From: CAISDA01 sp050258555
GTDB lineage: Bacteria; Bacteroidota; Ignavibacteria; UBA10030; UBA8401
Direction: 5' to 3'
DNA length: 64,000 nucleotides
Assembly: GCA_050258555.1 (NCBI GenBank)
Contig: JBLMZA010000031.1
Coordinates: 5,103 to 69,102, forward strand
Shown: piece after piece, positions 1 to 9,048 of the stretch
Layout: each line of letters starts with the position of its first letter
Numbering within the stretch: position 1 is the first letter of the stretch
The notes under the pieces: model-generated
What the model saw: the letters and a program-made list of their open reading frames with translations, nothing else
The model's database searches: none
Told to the model about the DNA's origin: nothing
Translations under genes and position numbers: made by a program

Positions 1-1065
1 GGCGAAGTGCTGCGCCTGTGCGATGTGCACGGAGAAGTCCTCCAGGGCCATATCGATCAGACCGGATCAAAGTCGGTTCCCGAAGGGCATCCCGTCGACG
101 TGTTCATACAGGAGAATAAGGAGCTGCTGAAAGCGGCTGATAAAACGCTCGACCTGCTGGAGAGGCTCGATACGGTGCCTGAAGATGATTTCAAAGACTA
201 TTCGTTTCAGGTGCTCGCCTGCATCAACGAACTGATGGATGTCGACAAGCATTACAAACGCAAAGAATATCTGCTCTTCCCATACCTCGAAAAAAATGAA
301 ATCACCGGTCCTCCCGCCGTGATGTGGGGCAAGCACGATGAGATCCGCGAACAGTTGAAAGCCTGCATCGACATCCTGCGTACCGACGGTCTGAAGAAAT
401 CGGACCTGAAAGACGCGCGCAAACTTCTGTTCATGCCGGCACTCCGGGCGCTCATTGAGATGACGAAGAAGGAAGAGGAGATCCTGTTTCCGATGAGCAT
501 GGATCTGCTGACGACCGAAGACTGGTGGCAGATTCACAAACAGACGCTTGAATTCGGGTTTACACTCTACGATCCGAAGGTCGACTGGAAACCGGAAGGC
601 TTGTCAGTCGATGCCTCAAAGACAACGGGCGCATCGGGTGAGAACGGCGCCATTCAGCTGCCATCGGGAAGCTTCACGTCGAAGGAGATCATGGCGATCC
701 TGAATACCATTCCGGTCGATATGACATTCGTTGATAAGGACGACAAGGTCAAATATTTCACACAAGGGCGCGAGCGGATTTTTTCCCGCAGCCGTTCCAT
801 CCTCAACCGTGACGTCCGGCTGTGCCATCCTCCCGGCAGCGTGCATATCATCGAAAAGATTCTGGACGATTTCAAATCGGGCCGCGCGTCCCATGCTCCG
901 TTCTGGATCCAGCTGCGCGGGAAATTCGTTCACATCGAGTATTTCGCCCTGCGTGACGATAAGGGCGAGTATCTCGGCACGCTGGAATTTTCGCAGGATC
1001 TGACGGAACTGCGAAAGCTTGAGGGCGAACAGCGCATTCTCTCATACACGGAAAAGAAAGACTGA
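1..1065 (+). CDS. DUF438 hemerythrin/PAS protein, 5' end cut by window
   Basis: The frame is open from base 1. The first visible residues, R-L-C-D-V-H, match the middle of the short DUF438 N-terminal domain, so roughly 50-60 residues lie upstream of the window; the GTG at 7 is not the true start. Next comes a hemerythrin-type HHE four-helix region (about residues 25-170) with K-H-Y-K-R-K-E-Y-L-L-F-P, G-K-H-D-E-I and E-E-E-I-L-F-P, the usual iron ligand positions. A PAS-like domain (about 225-345) closes the protein. Proteins of this layout are cytoplasmic and are thought to sense oxygen, nitric oxide or redox state. The next gene, a DUF1858/DUF2249 protein, starts 3 bp after the stop, so the two are almost certainly co-transcribed. 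The domain call is secure; the ligand is not known. Confidence 0.85.
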   Translation, partial: GEVLRLCDVHGEVLQGHIDQTGSKSVPEGHPVDVFIQENKELLKAADKTLDLLERLDTVPEDDFKDYSFQVLACINELMDVDKHYKRKEYLLFPYLEKNEITGPPAVMWGKHDEIREQLKACIDILRTDGLKKSDLKDARKLLFMPALRALIEMTKKEEEILFPMSMDLLTTEDWWQIHKQTLEFGFTLYDPKVDWKPEGLSVDASKTTGASGENGAIQLPSGSFTSKEIMAILNTIPVDMTFVDKDDKVKYFTQGRERIFSRSRSILNRDVRLCHPPGSVHIIEKILDDFKSGRASHAPFWIQLRGKFVHIEYFALRDDKGEYLGTLEFSQDLTELRKLEGEQRILSYTEKKD

Positions 1066-1068
1066 GGC

Positions 1069-1599
1069 ATGGAACAACTCATCATCACTCCGAAAACGAA
1101 GATTTACGATCTGCTGGAAGCGTACCCTCAACTCGAGGAAGTGCTCATCGGCCTCGCTCCCGATTTTTCAAAGCTGAGGAATCCTGTTCTTCGCAACACC
1201 GTCGCCAAGGTGGCCAGCATCAGCCAGGCCGCCGCGATCGGCGGGTTGAATGTGGAAGACCTCGTCAATAAATTGCGGGCCGCAGTCGGACAGGATAACA
1301 TCGAACAGATCGAGGGCGCCGGAATGAAATACACGACCTCCCGCCCCGACTGGTTTGTTCAGGAGCGCATCGTCAAAACGATCGATATACGCGAGATGCT
1401 GAACAGGAATGAGCAGCCGGTGCACGAAGCGCTGTCCTCTGTGAAGCAATTAAAAGGGGATGAAATTCTTGAGATCATCGCTCCGTTCATTCCCGCGCCC
1501 CTGCTCGATAAATCGTTGAGCCTCGGATATCGGCATTGGCTCGAAAGCAGACCGGACGGAGAATACAGGGTGTATTTTCAGGCGGCCAAAAGCCGGTAA
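1069..1599 (+). CDS. DUF1858 + DUF2249 protein
   Basis: A 176-residue cytoplasmic protein. Residues 1-65 fit DUF1858 (I-T-P-K-T-K-I-Y-D-L-L-E-A-Y-P at the start). Residues about 100-176 fit DUF2249, with the opening D-I-R-E-M and the central repeat-like P-F-I-P-A-P-L motif. Both domains often occur beside hemerythrin/DUF438 proteins and nitrogen-oxide or sulfur-handling genes, and DUF2249 is related to the TusA/SirA fold. The gene follows the DUF438 protein by 3 bp, which suggests translational coupling. No enzymatic residues can be pointed to. Probably a partner of the upstream sensor in redox or NO metabolism; this is inference from context. Confidence 0.8.
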   Translation: MEQLIITPKTKIYDLLEAYPQLEEVLIGLAPDFSKLRNPVLRNTVAKVASISQAAAIGGLNVEDLVNKLRAAVGQDNIEQIEGAGMKYTTSRPDWFVQERIVKTIDIREMLNRNEQPVHEALSSVKQLKGDEILEIIAPFIPAPLLDKSLSLGYRHWLESRPDGEYRVYFQAAKSR

Positions 1600-1650
1600 G
1601 AAGGAGGGCCCCATTCTTCCGCAGCGCTGAAGGAAGAGTGAAAAAAAAGC

Positions 1651-1679
1651 TTGACATGCTGAAACAAATATCGTAATAT
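1651..1679 (+). promoter_or_regulatory. arsR1 promoter (-35 and -10)
   Basis: TTGACA at 1651-1656 and TAATAT at 1674-1679 are separated by exactly 17 bp. The -10 box lies inside the palindrome at 1668-1687, so bound ArsR would block RNA polymerase. The predicted transcript start, near 1686, is only about 9 nt before the ATG at 1695 and leaves no room for a Shine-Dalgarno site, so this message may be nearly leaderless. Confidence 0.7.
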
Positions 1680-1687
1680 TACGATAT
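1668..1687. promoter_or_regulatory. Perfect 20-bp palindromic operator for ArsR1
   Basis: ATATCGTAATATTACGATAT is a perfect inverted repeat overlapping the -10 box of the arsR promoter. A 16-bp core, changed at one base, recurs at 2035-2050 before arsM. ArsR/SmtB repressors bind such imperfect 12-2-12 type palindromes and leave them when arsenite binds. The recurrence before the next gene makes this the best candidate for the autoregulatory site. Confidence 0.8.
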
Positions 1688-1694
1688 AATTGCT

Positions 1695-2015
1695 ATGGGA
1701 CTTTCAAAAAAAGAATCATTCAGCGCCAGACAAAATCATCTGGCCGACTTGGCCCGGGCGCTTGCGCACCCGGCACGGATTGCGATACTGGAATATCTCT
1801 CGAAGCAGCAGACCTGTATCTGCGGAGATATCGTGGATCAGCTTCCCTTATCCCAGGCGACCGTTTCACAGCACCTGGCCGCGCTCAAACAGGCGGGACT
1901 CATTCGCGGGAATATCGAAGGCGCCAGCATCTCGTATTGCATCAACGCCAAGGCATGGAACGAAGCGAAAGAACTTCTGTCGCAGTTCCTTGTGACCATT
2001 AAGCAATGCTGTTGA
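1695..2015 (+). CDS. arsR: ArsR/SmtB family metalloregulator
   Basis: A 106-residue winged-helix repressor. The recognition helix region reads L-S-Q-A-T-V-S-Q-H-L-A-A-L. A cysteine pair, C41 and C43 in T-C-I-C-G-D-I, sits where classical ArsR proteins carry their C-x-C arsenite site. Two further cysteines, C105 and C106, end the protein and could supply a third thiol ligand. It should repress itself and arsM through the palindromes at 1668 and 2035. ATG 1695 was chosen because it opens the conserved N-terminal helix; there is no Shine-Dalgarno. It differs clearly from the second ArsR at 6497, so the two probably read different operators. Confidence 0.88.
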   Translation: MGLSKKESFSARQNHLADLARALAHPARIAILEYLSKQQTCICGDIVDQLPLSQATVSQHLAALKQAGLIRGNIEGASISYCINAKAWNEAKELLSQFLVTIKQCC

Positions 2016-2034
2016 TATTTTTTTTACCACAATA

Positions 2035-2050
2035 ATCGCAATATTACGAT
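2035..2050. promoter_or_regulatory. Second ArsR1 operator, upstream of arsM
   Basis: ATCGCAATATTACGAT differs at one position from the core of the perfect palindrome at 1668-1687. It lies in the 58-bp gap between arsR and arsM, about 24 bp before the arsM start at 2074, so arsM probably has its own repressible promoter as well as read-through from arsR. Confidence 0.65.
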
Positions 2051-2073
2051 CAATAGACATGAAGGAGAAGCCG

Positions 2074-2889
2074 ATGGATTCGAATCAGGATATCAAGGAG
2101 ATGGTAAAGGAAAAATACGGGGCGATCGCCCGGCAATCAAAGGAAGAAAACCAGTCGTCCTGCTGCGGAAGCACCTGCGGCTGTTCTTCCGATACGGTGG
2201 AATTCACCATCATGGCAGAAGACTATTCGAAGCTCGAGGGCTACGCTCCCGATGCCGATCTCTCGCTCGGCTGCGGCCTTCCCACAAAGTTCGCACAGAT
2301 CAAAAAAGGGGACACGGTCGTCGATCTCGGATCCGGCGCCGGGAACGACTGCTTCATCGCCCGCAGGGAATCCGGCGAAACGGGCCGCGTGATCGGCATC
2401 GATATGACGGACGCGATGATTGCCAAGGCACGCGCCAACGCCGAGAAACTCGGCTATACGAATGTCGAATTCCGCCTGGGAGACATCGAAGCCATTCCGC
2501 TCGAGGATCATACGGCCGATGTCGTCGTCTCCAACTGCGTAATGAACCTCGTGCCCGATAAGAAGAAGGCGTTCGCGGAAACCTTCCGCATCATGAAATC
2601 GGGCGGACACTTCAGCATCTCGGATATCGTGCTTCAGGGCGCGCTGCCTGACGGATTCCAGAAGGATGCCGCGCTCTATGCCGGCTGCATCTCCGGCGCG
2701 ATGCAGAAGGAAGAATATCTTGCGGTGATCCGTGAGGCAGGATTCGTTAATATCCAGATCCAGAAGGAACGGAAGATCGATGTGCCTGAAGAGATCTACA
2801 AGGCTCATGTGAGCGATGAAGCGCTTGAAGAGTTCAACAAGAAGGCTGTCGGCATCTTTTCTGTGACGGTCTATGCCGAGAAGCCGTAA
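2074..2889 (+). CDS. arsM: Arsenite S-adenosylmethionine methyltransferase
   Basis: Methylates arsenite using S-adenosylmethionine, giving mono- to trimethylated arsenicals. The 271-residue protein has the class I methyltransferase glycine loop V-V-D-L-G-S-G-A-G-N-D (about 82-92) and an acidic G-I-D-M-T. The three catalytic cysteines of ArsM enzymes are at C67 (L-G-C-G-L-P), C155 (S-N-C-V-M-N-L) and C205 (Y-A-G-C-I-S-G-A). An N-terminal cysteine cluster (C30, C31, C35, C37) is typical of bacterial ArsM. ATG 2074 is preferred over ATG 2059 because GGAG lies 7-10 bases before it. The last 19 bp overlap the end of the convergent CcdA-like gene. Part of the ArsR1 regulon. Confidence 0.93.
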   Translation: MDSNQDIKEMVKEKYGAIARQSKEENQSSCCGSTCGCSSDTVEFTIMAEDYSKLEGYAPDADLSLGCGLPTKFAQIKKGDTVVDLGSGAGNDCFIARRESGETGRVIGIDMTDAMIAKARANAEKLGYTNVEFRLGDIEAIPLEDHTADVVVSNCVMNLVPDKKKAFAETFRIMKSGGHFSISDIVLQGALPDGFQKDAALYAGCISGAMQKEEYLAVIREAGFVNIQIQKERKIDVPEEIYKAHVSDEALEEFNKKAVGIFSVTVYAEKP

Positions 2890-3575
2890 AGGAGATAGAA
2901 GCCGCCCAGGATCACAAGGATGCCGCACACTTTTTTCAGGCGGGAAAGGGCAGGGGAGGACTCGCTCCAATCAAGGTATCGCTGCACTGTCGCGGTCATT
3001 GTGCCTGCTGTGACGATGACCGCGCAGTGCCCGAGACCGAAGGCCAGAAGAAGCATGAGGGCATAAAGCAAGTCCGATTGTGCGGTATCAAATACAATTC
3101 CTAACACCGGCGCCATGTACGCAAACGTGCAGGGGCCGAGGGCGAGGCCGAAGAGCAGTCCCAGTATGAAGGCGGCAGGGATCCCCTGCCTGCTTGTTTT
3201 TTTGATCCCCGAGAGATTCCAGTCGAGCTTGATGATATCCAGCAGATACAACCCCACGAGAAAGAAGATTCCCGCAACCAAATAATTCCCGACCGTTCCA
3301 ATATCCCCCATCAGCCGTCCCATCGATGCCGTGACCGCACCGATCAGCGCGATCGTGACCAGGATGCCTGAAGCGAATGCAAATGAGATCCCGAGTGTGC
3401 GTGATGACGAGAGCTTTCCCTGCATGCTGATAAAGCCCACGACAAGCGGGATGGAGGAGAGATGGCAGGGGGAAAGAAGGACCGAAAGCAGTCCCCATCC
3501 GAATGACGCCAGCATGACGAGCCATGCCGGACCTGACATCGCATCATAGAGGCTCATGAAGATCTGATCGGACAT
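2871..3575 (-). CDS. CcdA/DsbD-type transmembrane thiol-redox protein
   Basis: A 234-residue polytopic inner-membrane protein with about six hydrophobic segments. The two cysteines that carry electrons across the membrane in CcdA proteins are visible: C37 in L-S-P-C-H-L-S-S-I-P and C149 in L-G-P-C-T-F-A-Y-M-A-P, one in each half. It should move reducing equivalents from cytoplasmic thioredoxin to a periplasmic thioredoxin-like protein. That partner is encoded just upstream (3583-3972, 7 bp gap). It is the last gene of the leftward ars operon. Its role here may be to keep periplasmic thiols reduced during arsenic stress; cytochrome c maturation is the alternative, but no cytochrome maturation genes are nearby. 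Confidence 0.85.
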   Translation of the reverse strand: MSDQIFMSLYDAMSGPAWLVMLASFGWGLLSVLLSPCHLSSIPLVVGFISMQGKLSSSRTLGISFAFASGILVTIALIGAVTASMGRLMGDIGTVGNYLVAGIFFLVGLYLLDIIKLDWNLSGIKKTSRQGIPAAFILGLLFGLALGPCTFAYMAPVLGIVFDTAQSDLLYALMLLLAFGLGHCAVIVTAGTMTATVQRYLDWSESSPALSRLKKVCGILVILGGFYLLYGFSA

Positions 3576-3582
3576 GGGAAGA

Positions 3583-3972
3583 TCAACCTTCCTTTTTCAA
3601 GGGCGCTATGCCCCGTTCTTTCAGGATCCTCCGGATTTCTTCTTCGGGGAAAAATCCTTCATGCCTGAAGAACTCTTTGCCGCTTTCATCCAAAAACACC
3701 TGTGTCGGGATGAGCCGGATGCCGTATTTCTGCGCGAACGGCTTCTGCTCTTTTGTCCACACATCATAGAAGACGACATTCACCAGCGGAGAATATTTCT
3801 CCTCGATCGCTTTCATGACGGGCTGCATTTTCCTGCAGGGGATGCAATTGACCGACCCCAGTTCGATGAATGTGACTTTGGGGTTGCCTCTGGTGACCGC
3901 GCTTTTTTGAGCGACGGCCAATGGCGAGAGCAGCAAGAAGAGTGCGACCGATGCAAGGATGATCCTGTTCAT
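3583..3972 (-). CDS. Periplasmic thioredoxin-fold protein
   Basis: A 129-residue protein with a cleavable signal peptide (residues 1-21, ending A-V-A-Q). The thioredoxin active site is C43-I-P-C46 in N-C-I-P-C-R-K-M, and a cis-proline follows in R-L-I-P-T-Q-V-F-L-D. It resembles the soluble thiol partners of CcdA proteins, and a CcdA-like gene follows immediately. GAGGA 9 bp before the ATG supports the start. It lies between the ArsP permease and the CcdA-like gene in the ars operon. Confidence 0.87.
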   Translation of the reverse strand: MNRIILASVALFLLLSPLAVAQKSAVTRGNPKVTFIELGSVNCIPCRKMQPVMKAIEEKYSPLVNVVFYDVWTKEQKPFAQKYGIRLIPTQVFLDESGKEFFRHEGFFPEEEIRRILKERGIAPLKKEG

Positions 3973-4002
3973 GACGAATATTCCTCATTGAGTATTCATT
4001 AA

Positions 4003-5046
4003 TCAGTAGACCATATTGAAGAGATATCCCACGATGATGATGCCCGTCCCGACGATGCCGACAAAGATGATGATGAGCGGCAGTTTCAGGACTTTCTTTA
4101 AGATGATGGTTTCGGGAAGCGAGAGCCCGATCACGCTCATCATGAAGGCAAGCACGGTGCCGAGCGAGGCGCCTTTTTCCAAGAGCGCCTGAACCACTGG
4201 GATGATGCCGGCCGCGTTGGAATACATCGGGATGCCGATCAGGACCGAGAGGGGCACGGACCACCAGGCGCTTTTTCCCATGAGGCTTGCCATGAAATTC
4301 TCGGGCACATAGCCGTGTATGCCCGCGCCGACGGCGATGCCCAGCACGATATAGAGCCAGACTTTTGAGACAATCTCTCTGACGGCATCGATGCCGGCAC
4401 GGACGCGCTCCTGAAACGGGATCGTTTCCTCATGGTACTCTCTGTGACCCGCCTTCACTTCATAGACCCACGGTTCGACGAAGCGCTCGAGCTTCATGCG
4501 TCCGATCACGTATCCGGACACGATCGCGATCACCAATCCCGTCGAAACATACAGCAGAGCCGTCTGCCATCCGAAGAGTCCGAACAGCAGTACAAGCGCC
4601 ACTTCGTTGATCATCGGCGCAGCGATGAGGAAGGAAAATGTCACTCCGAGCGGGATGCCCGATTCGACAAATCCGAGAAAAAGCGGAATCGCCGAACATG
4701 AACAGAAGGGCGTCACAATGCCAAGCACGCTTGCCAGTATATTGCCGGAGACGTGCTTCTTTCCTCCCAAGAGCTGCCGTGTGCGCTCAGGGGAGAAGCA
4801 GCTTCTCACGATACCCACTCCAAAGACGATCAGCGTGAGAAGCAAGAGCACCTTCGGAACTTCGAACACGAAAAACCACAGTGCATCCGCGAGATGCTCT
4901 CCCTTCATGAATCCCGACAGATCATACACCAGATAATCCGCGATCGACTCGAGGTTTATATAGAGAATAAACCACAGGGGCAGCAGAAGGGCAGGGAAGA
5001 AATAGATCGATCGTTCCTTATTGAGAGATGCCGCGGTTTCATTCAT
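4003..5046 (-). CDS. arsP: ArsP/DUF318-type permease
   Basis: A 347-residue membrane protein with about eight to ten hydrophobic stretches. The family hallmark C-S-C-S-A-I-P-L-F is present with cysteines at 115 and 117, together with the inner repeat A-P-M-I-N-E-V. ArsP proteins export trivalent organoarsenicals such as methylarsenite, which is a product of ArsM, so pairing with arsM in the island makes sense: ArsM makes methylarsenite and this permease can remove it. The start has AAGGATGG in front. The gene is fourth in the leftward operon. Other DUF318 members have unknown substrates, so the substrate is inferred. Confidence 0.82.
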   Translation of the reverse strand: MNETAASLNKERSIYFFPALLLPLWFILYINLESIADYLVYDLSGFMKGEHLADALWFFVFEVPKVLLLLTLIVFGVGIVRSCFSPERTRQLLGGKKHVSGNILASVLGIVTPFCSCSAIPLFLGFVESGIPLGVTFSFLIAAPMINEVALVLLFGLFGWQTALLYVSTGLVIAIVSGYVIGRMKLERFVEPWVYEVKAGHREYHEETIPFQERVRAGIDAVREIVSKVWLYIVLGIAVGAGIHGYVPENFMASLMGKSAWWSVPLSVLIGIPMYSNAAGIIPVVQALLEKGASLGTVLAFMMSVIGLSLPETIILKKVLKLPLIIIFVGIVGTGIIIVGYLFNMVY

Positions 5047-5070
5047 GGTTCCATCCTTGAGAGACCGACG

Positions 5071-6135
<1,065 letters not shown>

Positions 6136-6161
6136 TGTCGTCTCGATTCTCCGGATTGTGC

Positions 6162-6413
6162 TCAGACGGATGCCGCTGCATCGACGAGCCAGTGCGTGAG
6201 CGTGGATTTCGTCGGCAACTTGCCGTTATGGATCACCTTTTCATTGACGACGAGTCCCGGAGTACTTAAAATTCCGTAGCTCATGATGTCTTTCAACTCC
6301 GTGACCTTTTCGACGGTCGCTTCAAGATTGTTTTCAGCAACGACTTCGTTGCACATGGCTTCGAGATTTTTGCAGTTTGTGCAGCCTGATCCAAGCACTT
6401 TGATGGCGAGCAT
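6162..6413 (-). CDS. Small TM0996/MTH895-type thioredoxin
   Basis: An 83-residue cytoplasmic thioredoxin-fold protein of the short redox-active disulfide class. C11-T-N-C14 is the active site, in G-S-G-C-T-N-C-K, and the cis-proline loop is S-T-P-G-L-V. Such proteins commonly sit beside arsP and ACR3 genes and are suspected to donate thiols to arsenic handling or to an arsenate reductase. CGGAG precedes the ATG. An ACGAATAATTCGT palindrome (6455-6467) lies in the 83-bp gap between arsR2 and this gene; its meaning is unclear. Confidence 0.85.
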   Translation of the reverse strand: MLAIKVLGSGCTNCKNLEAMCNEVVAENNLEATVEKVTELKDIMSYGILSTPGLVVNEKVIHNGKLPTKSTLTHWLVDAAASV

Positions 6414-6496
6414 GAGTACTCCGAAAGTTATTGTTGGAAGAACGATGTGTATGCACGAATAATTCGTAAAATACCGAAATGTTCAGGACAAAAAAA

Positions 6497-6841
6497 TCAG
6501 AGACCGCAAAGTTGCACGCGATCGACCGTTTTCACCTTCGTCTTATCGGCTTCAACTGTCTCATTGTCGCCGATCCAGAAATCGAGTGAAGCCAGAACGG
6601 CCGAGATGCGCTGGTCCGCAGGGCGGAGATTGATGTAATAATTGATCCATTTTCCGTCGCGCTCTTCCAGTATGAATCCTTCTTTTTTGAGGATGCTCAA
6701 ATGCTGGGAAACGGTGGAAGCGGCAAGTTCAAGCACATTGGTGATTTCACAGACGCACAGCGGCCGCACCTGAAGCATCTTCAGGATGCGGAGCCTGCTC
6801 TCATCAGAGAGCGCCTTAAATATTGCGGTCGATGCTTTCAT
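6497..6841 (-). CDS. arsR: Second ArsR family repressor, controls ACR3 operon
   Basis: A 114-residue winged-helix repressor heading a six-gene leftward operon. The arsenite-binding pair is C29 and C31 in P-L-C-V-C-E-I, very close to the classical E-L-C-V-C-D-L box in helix alpha 3. The recognition helix reads A-A-S-T-V-S-Q-H-L-S-I-L. The C-terminal tail, with one more cysteine near the end, is longer than in ArsR1. The palindrome TTGCATCA-C-TGATGCAA upstream, inside the promoter, is the probable operator. Its sequence is unrelated to the ArsR1 operator, implying two separately tuned arsenic switches. Confidence 0.9.
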   Translation of the reverse strand: MKASTAIFKALSDESRLRILKMLQVRPLCVCEITNVLELAASTVSQHLSILKKEGFILEERDGKWINYYINLRPADQRISAVLASLDFWIGDNETVEADKTKVKTVDRVQLCGL

Positions 6842-6852
6842 GGGAACATTTC

Positions 6853-6893
6853 GTTGCTTGACGAAATATAAGCAACTTGCATCACTGATGCAA
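6853..6893 (-). promoter_or_regulatory. arsR2 promoter with two inverted repeats
   Basis: Read on the minus strand, TTGCAT (6893-6888) and TATATT (6870-6865) are spaced 17 bp. A perfect palindrome with 8-bp arms and a single central base, TTGCATCA-C-TGATGCAA, covers 6877-6893, so it contains the -35 box and the adjoining spacer. A second inverted repeat, GTTGCTT/AAGCAAC (6853-6859 and 6870-6876), flanks the -10 box. The first is the likely ArsR2 operator; the second could be an extra site or a 5' hairpin. Confidence 0.7.
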
Positions 6894-6965
6894 TGAACAA
6901 TGGTTATTTCTTCCTCATTCCTGCGTAGTCGGAACTTGAGTGGACGTATCAGTGGCCGGGGATTG

Positions 6966-8156
6966 TTATCGCTGCATGGCGAATATGTAGACGATAAAGA
7001 GCAGCACTGTCCAGATCAGAATCAGCAACGGGACGGTTTCGAGCGACGTGTGGCGCGCGGCGATGCCGGTGAGAGCCGGGATGATCGCGAGTCCCAGTCC
7101 GGCGGCGCTGGTCTGCATGCCGATGGTCTGCGGAGTGAAGCGTGCGCCCACACGGCGGCTCGTAAGGAAGACGAGTCCGGGATAGATCGGCGCAATCGCA
7201 AAGCCGATGACTGCAACGGCAAGAAGACTGCTGAAGAAAAACGGATTCCAGATGAGCACAAGCGCGCCGATGCCCGCGACGGCAATGCAGAAAGCGATGA
7301 GCCGGCCGATCGGCATGCGCTTCGTGAAGATGCCTGCCGCGATCCTGCCGATAGTGAATGTCGCCCAGTAGCCGCCGACCCAGATGCCGGCAAGAGAGGG
7401 AGGGATGCCGCGCGATTCAGTGAGCAGACTGTACGACCACATTCCCACCGACGCTTCGATGCCGCAATAGACGAAAAAAAGCAGCATGCTCACCCAGACG
7501 CGAACCTCTCCGAGGGTTTCCATGATGGAGGCGGGATGTCCGCCGCGCTCGTCATGGTGCTTTGAGCGGTCGTCGCTTCTTCCTGCTTTCCACACAGTAT
7601 GCGTGAGCATGAAGCAGAAGGCCAGGATCAGTTGCGCCGCGCCCACAAGCGCATAGCCCGTCCTCCATGTGGCGGAGAGCGCGAGTCCTGCTGTCATGAT
7701 CATCGGGCCGAGCGTGATGCCGATGCCGTAACTGGCATGCAGCCACTGCATCGTGCGCTCGCCGTAGTTGGCTGCCACATAGACATTGATTCCCGCATCG
7801 ATCGCTCCGGCGCCGAGGCCTCCGGCTGCTGCAAGCGGAACCATGAGCCACCAGGAGTGCGACAGGGAATACCCGATGAGTCCCATGCCGGTAAGGGCGC
7901 AGCTTGCTGCAAGAAGGCTTCCCACTCCGAACCGCACGAGGATGTGTCCGCTGAAGAAGCTGGAAAGAAGATATCCGGTCGTTCCCGCCACGAGCAGCAT
8001 GCCGAGCGAGTCGAGCGCGCGCGCAAAGTCATGGCGCATATTCGGCCATGCGACGCCGAGCAACCCGTCGGGCAGTCCGAGCGAAATGAAGGCGATGTAG
8101 GCGAGGATGATGGCGCCCGCGGCGGAGAAGTTCTTCCGATTTCCTGTGTCTGTCAT
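6966..8156 (-). CDS. MFS transporter
   Basis: A 396-residue inner-membrane protein with about twelve hydrophobic segments in two halves and a charged central loop (around K-A-G-R-S-D-D-R-S-K-H-H-D-E-R-G-G). It resembles the sugar/fucose permease or YbjJ-like branch of the major facilitator superfamily. I chose ATG 8156, which begins M-T-D-T-G-N-R-K. A TTG at 8189 with AGGA before it would add 11 residues and cannot be excluded. Substrate is unknown. It lies 124 bp behind the arsR2 promoter, is not obviously part of the ars operon, and has no partner genes. Confidence 0.8.
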   Translation of the reverse strand: MTDTGNRKNFSAAGAIILAYIAFISLGLPDGLLGVAWPNMRHDFARALDSLGMLLVAGTTGYLLSSFFSGHILVRFGVGSLLAASCALTGMGLIGYSLSHSWWLMVPLAAAGGLGAGAIDAGINVYVAANYGERTMQWLHASYGIGITLGPMIMTAGLALSATWRTGYALVGAAQLILAFCFMLTHTVWKAGRSDDRSKHHDERGGHPASIMETLGEVRVWVSMLLFFVYCGIEASVGMWSYSLLTESRGIPPSLAGIWVGGYWATFTIGRIAAGIFTKRMPIGRLIAFCIAVAGIGALVLIWNPFFFSSLLAVAVIGFAIAPIYPGLVFLTSRRVGARFTPQTIGMQTSAAGLGLAIIPALTGIAARHTSLETVPLLILIWTVLLFIVYIFAMQR

Positions 8157-8292
8157 GGCTGTGCGGTCGGTTCCGCTGTAAAATAACAAATTCCTGCGCC
8201 ATAATCCTTCCGCAGCCTTTTATTTTTGGCATTCCTTTGGTACATTGTGTATCAAGTCGGAATCTTCTTATTGTCGGAAACAGGGCACACGC

Positions 8293-9030
8293 ATGAAAAC
8301 ACTTCTTCTTTCTCTTTTCTTCTGCGCCGCAACCGCATGGGCGCAATTGGGCGACAGCCGCCAGCTCATCTTCTCGATCGGTCCCGAATGGAATTCGAAG
8401 CAGGGCACCATGATGCTCATGGAGGAAGTGGAGCCCGGGCATTGGGAGCTTGCCGCGCCCTCCTGGCGCGTGGTCTACGGCGATTCGGGCATGGCCTGGG
8501 GACTCGGTCTGCATCCGGCCCCGAAATCCGATACGCTCTTCAAGCATGAAGGAGACCGCCGGTCTCCGGCAGGCATCTTCGAACTCGGCACGTTCTGCGG
8601 ATACGATTCAGCGGCGCCCGCGGGCGTTCGCTATCCGTACGTCCAGAGCGTGAAGACGACGCGCTGGGTCGACGATCCGCAGTCGCCGTACTATAACACG
8701 ATGATCGACGAGAAGAAAGTGCCGAAGAAGCTCAAAGGCAAGGTGCAGTGGCGTTCGGCCGAGCGGATGAAGTTCGACGGCATCGATTACAAGTACGTCA
8801 TTTTCGTGAAGCACAATCCCGACCGCATCCCGGGAAAGGGAAGCGCGATCTTCCTGCACTTGAACAGTCCGCAGCGCACGCCGACGGCCGGATGCACGGC
8901 GATGGACGAGGCGAACATGCTCACGCTGCTGCGATGGCTCGATCCGGCCAAGAAGCCGCTGCTGGTGCAGCTGCCGCTGAGCGAACTCGGCACGTATACG
9001 AAACCGTGGGGGCTGCCGTATCTGCCATAA
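8293..9030 (+). CDS. Secreted L,D-transpeptidase-like (YkuD) protein
   Basis: A 245-residue exported protein: signal peptide M-K-T-L-L-L-S-L-F-F...A-W-A. The YkuD catalytic neighbourhood is recognisable near the C-terminus as F-L-H-L-N-S ... T-A-G-C-T-A-M, with the histidine and the nucleophilic cysteine in the expected order; the more usual motif is S/T-H-G-C. These enzymes cross-link peptidoglycan (3-3 bonds) or attach proteins to it. ATG 8293 was chosen because it opens the signal peptide; an upstream in-frame TTG at 8245 gives an unlikely N-terminus. Close relatives are often annotated only as L,D-transpeptidase family protein; activity is unproven. Confidence 0.78.
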   Translation: MKTLLLSLFFCAATAWAQLGDSRQLIFSIGPEWNSKQGTMMLMEEVEPGHWELAAPSWRVVYGDSGMAWGLGLHPAPKSDTLFKHEGDRRSPAGIFELGTFCGYDSAAPAGVRYPYVQSVKTTRWVDDPQSPYYNTMIDEKKVPKKLKGKVQWRSAERMKFDGIDYKYVIFVKHNPDRIPGKGSAIFLHLNSPQRTPTAGCTAMDEANMLTLLRWLDPAKKPLLVQLPLSELGTYTKPWGLPYLP

Positions 9031-9048
9031 CAAAATAAGATGAAGCAC

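Noticed and set aside
1685..1690. TATAAT as the -10 box of arsR1
   Set aside because: It lies 28 bp from the TTGACA box and only 4 bp before the ATG; TAATAT at 1674 has the right 17-bp spacing.
2059..2073. ATG 2059 as the arsM start
   Set aside because: The ribosome site GGAG falls inside this extension and is correctly placed only for ATG 2074.
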